In this document: positions 56,301 to 64,000 of the stretch, piece by piece
Layout: the number at the start of each line of letters is the position of its first letter
Position numbering within the stretch: position 1 is the first letter of the stretch
DNA from: Lutjanus erythropterus
Taxonomy: Eukaryota; Chordata; Actinopteri; Lutjaniformes; Lutjanidae
DNA length: 64,000 nucleotides
Assembly (NCBI GenBank): GCA_020091685.1
Contig: CM034608.1
Span: forward strand, 6,855,751 to 6,919,750
Direction: 5' to 3'
Notes under the pieces: model-generated
The model's input: only the letters and a program-made list of their open reading frames with translations
Databases searched by the model: none
What the model was told of the DNA's origin: nothing
Program-made: the position numbers and the translations under genes

Positions 56301-59130
56301 GGGATTAGTAGGCGGTAGCTATGGCGACAAGTAATTTTAGCTTATATTTATGCAGCTTTTCTCTCCAAACATTTCATTATCTCATGGGATGATGCAGGGA
56401 AACCAATTTGTCTCTGAAACACAAGGCCTTGGAGCAGATTTGTTCTCAAATGAAATGCGACACAGCAAATTTCATTTTGTCTAACTTCAGTTGTGACTTT
56501 TTTTTTTTTTTTTTCTTTTAGGTCTGTGTATCATTTTGGTCTTTTGGGGGGGAAATTCAGCCCTAAAACAAGATGTTGAGGGGAGCTATGTCACACTGTA
56601 TAGATGAGGTTAAGATTCCTGATATGAACCCTCAGATAATCCAGTGAGCGCTGACTCACAGGTCAAAAGATATTTTTTAGACTTAAAACTGTTTTTTTTT
56701 TGACAGCATTGAAGTGTCTATATCTCAAAGGCAGGTCCTGCCTAGTCTCAGTTTGTGCCTCATATATATTACCATTACATTTCCAGTCAGCATCTGCTTT
56801 TTTGTAAAATAAATACTTTGATCCTCATACTATAAGCCCTTGCTCTATGTGTACATCAAATGAAAATGGTGATATTATTCATTCTATTTGTCTATATTAA
56901 TGTGACTGTTCATTATTTTATATTTTCAGACACAATAGACCCATAGTACACAACATTTAGTGAAAGAAGAGCCACGTTTGTGCAACACGAGAAAATATGA
57001 CTGTGTCTGAGGGCCATTGTGGGTTGGCGCCGGGTGAGGGGGATCATATTTTTTAGGAAAGAATTACAGGATAAAAACTCATAAATTTTGAGAATACTTT
57101 TTGGTTTTTTTTGTCTTGTAAATTTGACTTAAATCCCCAAAAAATCTGCATTGTTCATGCAAATTTACAACTTTATAATCTCAGAATATTTTTTTGTTCT
57201 TGTAAATTTACAGCTTTAATCTTAGAATGTATGAGGTCTTTCTCTGAATATTACCTCCCTCACCTCGCTCTTTATTTTTTTATTTTTTTTATACCTACAA
57301 AGGCTCTAATACGCCTTTATAACAGACCCAGGAAATATTTCACTACTGGTGAGTTGCCACTTAGCAAACTATTTTTTTTTCTTTTGTGAAGTAGTTGTTA
57401 AAGTCTTTGTTAGAGTCTTTAAGAATTGTGGAAATACCGAAGAAGAACAGTAAGTGACCTTCTGGGTTTTGCCAGGGCTTTATCTTTTAGAAAATGGATG
57501 CTTGAATGTAATTGTGAGACACAGTCTGAGTCTTAGTATTAAATACACATTGAAATGCAGCTCTTGAAGTGCAACAACTGTTGTATAGAGTGGAGTCGAG
57601 TGAGTTAAAGACTGTAGTCACACAGAACACAGATGAACACAAAAAATACAGCAATGAATAAATCAATAACAGTATATACAAAAAGACACACATGTAACCT
57701 GATGGCCTAGTGATCTGCTGACCATGTCATATAATAAGAACGTCCACCATTAGTGCCCAGCCTAGGTTTGCAGGGATATGAGATTTTCACAATAAAATAA
57801 CCATCTCAGAAAATATTGTGGTTTCAAGGCATCATGGTATTAAGTATTGTATTATTATATTATATAATATATTATTGTCAGTTACAGTAACAGTGAACAG
57901 TTACAATAGGGTAGAATTTAATACCGTAGATAAGTCATTTTCATGTCACCATATACTGTGATACCAGCAGACTATACCACTGCAACCCTCCTATTGCTGT
58001 TATTTAATTAAAGTGCCCAAAATGCTCAAAAACAATTCATCCAGTTCTCACTCATCATGTTCACCAAATCACCAAATCAGTGTTTACTTGGAATTATTAA
58101 TGTTTGTTACCTATAAGCACGTTAGCACTGGCTCAAGAGACATGAAATCGCCCAACAATTTAAAATATTCTAGTAATTTAAAGTGATTTTGAGAATTATT
58201 TCACTTATGCAGACATTTTCTCTGCAGTGTGCTCGGAGGCTTTGTACTTCAAGGTCTCGGCTGTGTGAAAAGGCAGAAAATAACACATGACAAGATGACA
58301 GGCAGCCTGGTCAGTTGAGAGGAGTTAGCGGGTCAGCGCGGGGTTCAGCAGAGACCTTCACTCCGCTCGCTGTGGCTCTAACAGGCACCGGCGGTGTGTC
58401 ACTGCGAGAAAGTGGGCGGTAATTACAGCCGTGCAGGAGGGGAAGATGGTCTCCTGCAGAGATGAAACGCACAAATACACACACACACACACCAACACGG
58501 TGCCCATGCACCCGTTCCACAACTGATAATGAGCATCTAATGAGCGGTGACGTCACTACAACAAACACACAGCTGCCTGCTGCTGCCAGCTTCTCTCCAC
58601 TCCTTCCCTTATCTGTCCACAACTGCTGGCAGTTAATTAGGCTCCAGATGCTTAATGCTCTGTTTCTCTGTGGCACACTTGCTATGTTTTAAACAATAAT
58701 CATATTATAGTGCTGGCAGTATCGTGAAATGTAAAGCGACAAGGCTAATACAGGTCGGATAAACCTGAACTAATTGTCACGACTTGCGGAAGGAACAGCG
58801 CAGAGCTGATATTTAATAGAAGATAAAAATAGAAAATAACATGTTGAAAGGGCAGCTTAATTTCAGCAAACATTCCCAAAAGGTTACACCAGGTAGACTG
58901 ACCCTCTGCTGAACTGGCTGCTACTCTTGTGCATTAGCTCTGCGAGCACCTCCTGCCTTTTTAAATGTGCAATTCTAGCGGGACATCCAATATTTCGGGG
59001 GCACGGCACAGGGTAATTTATAAATTCTTTCTGGGTTAAACTCAGATGAAAACATTTGGGTGAGAATTGTCGGGAGGACATGGCCCAGATATATTCAGAG
59101 AGGTCACATGTACGGCATGAAGACGAATTT
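53370..59130. other. Intergenic between spag8 and npr2
   Basis: No gene recognised. About 54,205-54,310 recalls a fish repeat (GATGCTCGATCATGGC). About 55,330-55,600 is a repeat shared with 4,920-5,150 and 49,620-49,780. About 55,970-56,340 and 58,200-58,700 are high-complexity blocks that could be conserved non-coding DNA. The 154-codon plus frame at 55,854-56,318 and the 121-codon minus frame at 58,311-58,676 have no domain. A T-run lies at about 56,498-56,517 and a CA run at about 58,479-58,492. Confidence 0.4.
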
Positions 59131-59136
59131 AAAGTC

Positions 59137-59687
59137 AAAGGGACAGTTTGGATTTTTTTTGAAGTGGGGTTTTATGAGGTACTTATCTACAGTAGATGGT
59201 GGTTGACATGCCCCCTGTTTGGAGAAGCAGCAGGGTAGGAAGCTAAGCAATGTAGCAAAACACAAAATCAGAAATCTTCTACCTTGTAGAACACAGTAGC
59301 TGCTGGTCTACTGTGCCTTGATCAGTTTGTATTATTGTGTGACTTTGGTGAATCCAAAATAACCTTCTAAAACAAGTCACACAATGACACAAACACACGA
59401 ACCAGTCGAAGCACCGGTGTCCCAGCAACTCCCCTGTTCTGTGAGGTAAAATTGCTGATTTTGGAGAGAGTAATATTTGGCTTAACAGTGGTGTTTAGTT
59501 GGAAAAGTCTGTCTGACAACAAGGTAAAGCAGTGAAAATACTCTAAATATAACACACTGATACTTTTTAGGAGACTGCTGCCTCTTCAACCTAGGGGTGT
59601 GTCAACCACCATCTACTGTAGGTAATACACTGACTATAGATAAGTACCTCATACAACCTCATTTCAAATAATCTGAACTATCCCTTT
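59137..59687. mobile_element. MITE with about 100-bp inverted ends
   Basis: The left end reads AAAGGGACAGTTTGGATTTT and GAGGTACTTATCTACAGTAG. The right end, inverted, reads AAAGGGATAGTTCAGATTAT and GAGGTACTTATCTATAGTC, and both continue into GTAGATGGTGGTTGACA. The right arm has a short internal insertion. It sits just beyond the npr2 3' end. Confidence 0.8.
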
Positions 59688-59826
59688 AGTGCATAAAGAA
59701 CAGATTGATTAGGGCTCTTTTGTGCCTTTCTCATGTAACACCCATTATGGAAGTAAACATCAATAACTAACAACACAAGCATAAAAACAGCCTGGTCCAT
59801 CAATGGAAAAAGAGTGTTTTACTCAG

Positions 59827-59832
59827 TTTATT
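59827..59832 (-). terminator. npr2: Probable poly(A) signal of npr2
   Basis: AATAAA on the minus strand, 489 bp past the npr2 stop. It would give a 3' untranslated region of about 510 nt. Other signals further on are possible. Confidence 0.4.
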
Positions 59833-60320
59833 GAACAAAATATCTTACAGTATCTTGGATATACATATATACATATTATCTTGTACTGTGTAACACGGCT
59901 GCTGAACCCCTGCAGTGACATCAATTGTAACGCTGTGCCTCCAAACCTCGATGGATGTTTCAAGGAAATATTAATACATCATTGACTTTCAAACACATTA
60001 TACAAATCTTAATATAGAAAGCACAAAAAATAAGAATTTATCAGTGAAAAGTACTCACTCTTAGGACAGAAAGGTTCTTCATACAAAAAACAACTTTTAC
60101 AATATTTTTTCTATTTTTTTTCTTTTCTTTTTTTGCAGTTACAGTATGCAGGTAATAAATATACCTGGAATTCCCTCTGTTTTTGTCATATGGTGTCGTT
60201 CTGTTTTCCTCTGCACGGAAATCACCAATAAGGACTTATTCTAGAACAAATAAAGTAGTGGCTCGGCCACCGGAGCTTCTGCTGTCGTCTCCACTGCTGC
60301 TGCCATTATCAGCAGGCCTC

Positions 60321-60383
60321 TCAGATAACATACACATCAGTCTTCTCCCCGAGAAGCCAATACGTTCTCATTTTGCCTTTGCC
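60321..60383 (-). CDS. npr2: npr2 last coding exon
   Basis: The acceptor is TCTGTGTTTTTCCAG. It codes 20 residues, [20 protein letters not shown], then TGA. The terminal VYVI differs from the human NPR2 end as I recall it and has the form of a class II PDZ ligand. Confidence 0.92.
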   Translation of the reverse strand, partial: GKGKMRTYWLLGEKTDVYVI

Positions 60384-61956
60384 CTGGAAAAACACAGAAA
60401 TCAATAGGTTCATCAATGGAGATGAAGCATGGGGGTGGGGGGTGATATCCTCTATTAGGCTGCCCTTCGTTTAAGGGTGACCCTGATGGTTACTGCGGCT
60501 CAGCTTACACCTCCACCTTTATTCACAAGTGAAGCATTACACATAATCAGAGGAAAATGAACCACATCACCATACTGTTCATTTTAAAAAGTCAACAAAA
60601 TAACAGTTGTCAAGTGAAAACCTTGTTTCCCTTGTCCACAAGATAAACATGACTTTTCAGACTTTCAGACTTTTAACATCCACGTGTTTCATGTCTGTAA
60701 TTGCATAATATAATTTTAAAAAATGTTAAATTATTAAAATCCCAAGATTCCCAGGAACACTGACAAATACTACATCACCAAAGTGTCCTCAATGGTAGCT
60801 GCAGGCTGGATTATATAAACAATTAATTGATTCATTTGAATAATAATAAAAGACATGACACCACCAGTAATTTGTAGTTGCAGATCAGTGCATGAAGCAG
60901 CATTAGGTTCTTCAATTATTTGAACATTAAAGGCTTACCAATTTGCGATGTGCCTGGCAGATGCATTATACAGCAGGATGTTTACAATTTAAAATGTGTC
61001 TAGTATTAAAGGTCCAGTGTGTAAGATTTAGAGCCAGAATATGGCAGAAATAGAATATAATAGTCATAAGTATGTTTTCATTAGTGTATAATTGCCTGAA
61101 AATAAGAATCCATTTGCTTTTGTTACCTTAGTATAAGACATTCATATTAAAGCAGGCGTCATGTTTCTACAGTATCCCGGAAAGGACAAACCAAACACTG
61201 CTTGTAGATACAGTCATTCACATAAGTTTTGTGGCCACCATAATTTCTCTCACATACTTGGAAGAGGAGAGTGAGGTGAGCTGTATTCAGTTGGTTGCAA
61301 TCTACAACCTCACGACTAGATGCCACTAAATCCTACATACTGGTCCTTTAACGTTCAACGCTTTTCATGTGAATGTCGAAACAGTGTTGATGGTAAATGT
61401 AGTCAACTGCAGTAAAGCATTTCTCAGTTTGTGCAATGTTAACCAAGAAAACTGTGTACTATTGCTGCAAAAAGAACTCCACTTTCTTGGTCAGTATCGC
61501 AGCACTGAGTAATTTATTGCTTTATTTGACTACATTTACCATCAACACTGTCTGGACATCCACGTGAAACATAGTGAAAGTGGTGAAATTTTCCTCTACT
61601 TCTCTGTACAAATGAACTTTCCATCATTTCCAGAACATATCTGAAACAAGGCAAACTGCACAGCAACAAATGTCAGTATTTCACCCTGTTGGCAGAATTT
61701 TCTGTTTGAGGCCAAATGAGTTGTACAGACGGATGTTTTTTTGCAGTGTGAGTGCATTTTATTTAGCGGTCACAAACACAAGCGGGGCAGCCTTTCTTAC
61801 TGCAAAGCTTGCTCTTTTTCTGGTGTTTCAATCAATTTTGAAAAAGCACAGGAGGGGTTCTTACCTTCATTTCTACATCTCCTCGTAACTGGAGATCAAA
61901 GTAGCCAAACTCATCCAGCACTTCTTTGGTGGCTGAGGAAACGTGGATCTTTAAGG
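60321..61956 (-). CDS. npr2: Natriuretic peptide receptor 2 / guanylyl cyclase B, last two coding exons (partial)
   Basis: NPR2 is a single-pass membrane receptor that makes cGMP on binding C-type natriuretic peptide. Only the end of the catalytic domain is in the window. Exon 61,865-61,956 reads [20 protein letters not shown] then [10 protein letters not shown]. Exon 60,321-60,383 reads [20 protein letters not shown] and stop. IHVS, RGDVEMKGKGKM and TYWLLGE are signatures of the end of receptor guanylyl cyclases. NPR1 and NPR2 are very alike here; the tail-to-tail spag8 neighbour, as in human 9p13, points to NPR2. The catalytic residues lie upstream, beyond the right edge. The intron at 60,384-61,864 holds two fold-back elements. 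Confidence 0.9.
61006..61351. mobile_element. Complete TTAA-flanked MITE (piggyBac-like) in the last npr2 intron
   Basis: The element (61,010-61,347, 338 bp) starts AGGTCCAGTGTGTAAGATTT and ends AAATCCTACATACTGGTCCT, an inverted repeat of about 20 bp, with TTAA on each side (61,006-61,009 and 61,348-61,351). Fragments of this family lie at 2,997, 9,600 and 40,442. Confidence 0.82.
61362..61570. repeat. Fold-back (hairpin) element in the last npr2 intron
   Basis: The left arm contains ACAGTGTTGATGGTAAATGT and AGTCAA. The right arm contains the inverted TTGACTACATTTACCATCAACACTGT, broken here as TTGACTACATTT and ACCATCAACACTGT. Inner parts also pair (AACCAAGAAA with TTTCTTGGTC). The whole 209 bp folds on itself around about 61,455-61,485. 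It begins 14 bp after the neighbouring MITE. Confidence 0.8.
61865..61956 (-). CDS. npr2: npr2 penultimate coding exon
   Basis: The exon is 92 nt between GTGTTTTGCAG and AAG/GTAAGA. It starts with the last two bases of a split codon and codes 30 residues ending RGDVEMK, in phase 0 with the next exon. It belongs to the end of the guanylyl cyclase catalytic fold. Confidence 0.93.
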
Positions 61957-64000
61957 CTGCAAAACACATCAAGAGCACAACAGAACAGACTGAGCATTTT
62001 CACACTGTGAGTGACACTCCAACAATATTTAAATTACCACTACGCTGCTTTTATCTTCAGGACGAACAGCAGAGGAGGAAACTGAGCAGCAAGACGAGCC
62101 GATGCATTCAGTCCCGTCAGACGCCAGCAGCTGAAATGCTAACGGTGATGAAAATCTGTACTGTTTTGTCCAATTAATGCACACAGTGCAGAGATGTGAG
62201 ATGTGATTCCTGCCTGTGAGGCTTCAGGCAGCTCAGTTTATCGCTGGCTAAGGGCCCTTAGCTGTAAGTGCTATCAATTATTTACCAGTGGAGGCACAAT
62301 ACAGGAAGCGACTCAGTAGTTAATCAATACATCTGATGATTCGCTCGCAAAATATCCAACCACAGTTTCATAACACTAGTTCCTGTCGGTGCCAGTTAAG
62401 AACAGAAATGTCAGTGTAGAAAGGATTTGACTCAGCAGGTCAATATGTCTCATATTCAGCCCTGAAATCAGACATATAAAATGTTTCGTTTAGCAGAGGT
62501 AGAAAAATGACTTTTCATTAAAGACAGAATCACAGAGGAGCTTCTGTGGACTGAAGATTTAATGAACTGCTCAGATAAATGCTTCTTTACTCTTTATTGG
62601 GATCTGATTAATTTTTACCTTGGAAATGTTTGTTTACATATAATGTGTAAAACTCAATGAGAAAAGACTGGCAAAAACTGTTACCTTGGCAACAACTACT
62701 CTTCCCAAGGTCCATATTACTAAACAACTGTATAATCAAAAAATACTTGAACTGACAATTCATCCAGTTAATCATAGTTAAAATGTCTCATTCTCAGTTA
62801 AACTCATGACCCTTACACCAAACACAGTCAGAGGATACATCAGTCAGTAACAGTCTGTGTATCAAAGCCTAATATAGCTTTGTCCTCTGTGCCACAGTAC
62901 ACTTGTCCAAAAACTGTTAAAACACCACAGTGAGCCACACTGTTTTGAACACACACACTGTAGTTTATAATGACCTAATCACACCCACCATCCTGCTAGT
63001 GTTTATACTCTCTAGAGCACCAAATTAGTATAAATCTGCAGCTGAAAATAGGTCCCAACAAATACACTTTGTAGTTAAAGTAACACTTGTTGTCCTTTTA
63101 CGTGCAATAAACTTGATCAGAGATACAATATTTAGGTCCTTGGACTTTCATCAGGTAAAACTGATGGCAAAAGAGAAAAAGAGTTTTACCTGCTGAAAGT
63201 CCAAATACAGAAACACTGTATCTCTAATAAAGTTTATTGCAAGTAAAAGACCGTGCAGGAGCTGTCTCCTCTCTTGCCTATAGATGTTTCCTCCTGCGCA
63301 CCTGTCTACAAGAAAATAAAGGTGTGTATGAGCCTTTACAGTCAAGATTCGAGTAACATTTGTTAAAGACTTCTGTACTTCTGGAAATGAGTGACACTTC
63401 AGTAGGACAGGGCTCAGAACTGAGGACCACAGACAGGATAGGGTAGACAGACAGAGAGAAAGAAGCAGGAATAACCTCTTTAGCTGCTTTAGGTTTAAAC
63501 CCTGTGTGTAAACCATGTGTCACATGCTCAGAGAGGCACAAATACATCAGGAAGTATCTTGTAAACAATAATAAATACATGTGCATCAGATGTATTTCAA
63601 ATGAAATACAATACTGCTATGAGAAATTTGTAATTTGAAAATGCAAAAATACATTCTGTACCAACTGATATTATGACACTGTAGGTATTTAGTAGCCTTA
63701 ATATGGGTCTGACCTTAAGAAATATGAGAAAGAATTTTAGTTTAAAGCATTTAAAAATTAGCAAAAAATTAGCAACAAAATTTGAAGAAACTGTTTTGAC
63801 GTTATGTCAAAGACATGTATGTACTGTGTTGCAGAGATATCTGCTAAAGATAGCATTACTAACCAGGAAATATGATTCACTTGTGTTTAGCCAAAGACTG
63901 TGATTGGGCTAATTGTTGTACAGTTTGTTTTTCTATGGAGTAAACCAGAAGATACAAACGAGAATAAAATGGCATATTAAAAAAATGTATTTTAAGTCTT
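61957..64000 (-). other. npr2: npr2 intron (5' part beyond window)
   Basis: The preceding npr2 exon should code the GDTVNTASRMES motif. I looked for it on the minus strand and did not find it up to the window end, so this intron exceeds 2 kb. About 62,040-62,330 is repeat-free and of higher complexity. A hairpin lies at 63,096-63,249. Confidence 0.55.
63096..63249. repeat. Imperfect hairpin, 66-bp arms
   Basis: The left arm (63,096-63,161) reads TTTTACGTGCAATAAACTTG and ends GGACTTTCATCAGGTAAAAC. The right arm (63,183-63,249) is its inverse, GTTTTACCTGCTGAAAGTCC to AAGTTTATTGCAAGTAAAA. The loop is about 21 bp and the arms differ at a modest number of positions. It is probably a tiny fold-back MITE. 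The 121-codon minus frame over it is a by-product. Confidence 0.8.

Noticed and set aside
55854-56318. 154-codon plus-strand frame, the longest in the window
   Set aside because: No recognisable domain. A 72-codon frame overlaps it in another phase and the composition does not look coding. Kept only as a possible conserved non-coding block.
63151-63516. 121-codon minus-strand frame
   Set aside because: Its 3' part lies on the hairpin at 63,096-63,249, and the whole lies in an npr2 intron without family similarity.
1-64000. CRISPR arrays, operons, tRNA or rRNA genes, and viral or LTR-type elements
   Set aside because: None was seen. The only tRNA-like promoter belongs to the SINE at 40,956, and no capsid, envelope or LTR structure is recognisable.

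Overview
The window looks like nuclear DNA from a ray-finned fish, probably a percomorph teleost. The evidence is an intact teleost-type melanin-concentrating hormone precursor, spliced genes with GT-AG introns, a tRNA-derived SINE of the type common in percomorphs, and many miniature inverted-repeat elements typical of fish genomes. It is gene-poor: most of the 64 kb is intergenic or intronic and full of old transposon pieces. The species cannot be fixed from the sequence.

Layout. 1-28.8 kb: no gene I can recognise. It holds a 1,000-bp hAT-type element with a perfect 8-bp target duplication (5.5-6.5 kb), TTAA-flanked MITE pieces, Penelope-like and LINE 3' remnants (11.7-13.1 kb), a PIF/Harbinger remnant with a MADF-like start (15-15.7 kb), a degenerate tandem array (17.0-17.4 kb), and several high-complexity stretches that could be conserved non-coding elements. 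26.6-34.3 kb: three copies of a large fold-back element surround the hormone locus. Within it, two putative exons of an unidentified plus-strand gene (28,860-28,905 and 30,017-30,304) run tail to tail into pmch (minus strand, 30,413-30,826). Pmch is a single open frame ending in the mature 17-residue MCH peptide, with a TATA box and a poly(A) signal. 34-43 kb: repeats only, including a tRNA-derived SINE with a 12-bp target duplication.

43.5-53.4 kb: a complete six-exon plus-strand gene, spag8, coding a 186-residue axonemal microtubule inner protein. A near-palindromic RFX X-box lies about 140 bp upstream of its ATG. 60.3-62.0 kb: the last two coding exons of npr2 (natriuretic peptide receptor guanylyl cyclase B) on the minus strand, with the rest of the gene beyond the right edge. 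The spag8/npr2 tail-to-tail pair matches the human 9p13 arrangement and supports both calls.

The three recognised genes share no pathway: a hypothalamic/pituitary hormone, a ciliary structural protein and a peptide receptor. I found no convincing new system. The most useful leads are the intronless pmch overlapping the end of an unidentified opposing gene, the X-box, the fold-back family around pmch, two hairpin-forming elements in npr2 introns, and candidate regulatory blocks. Gene identities come from recall of family sequences, not from a database search.
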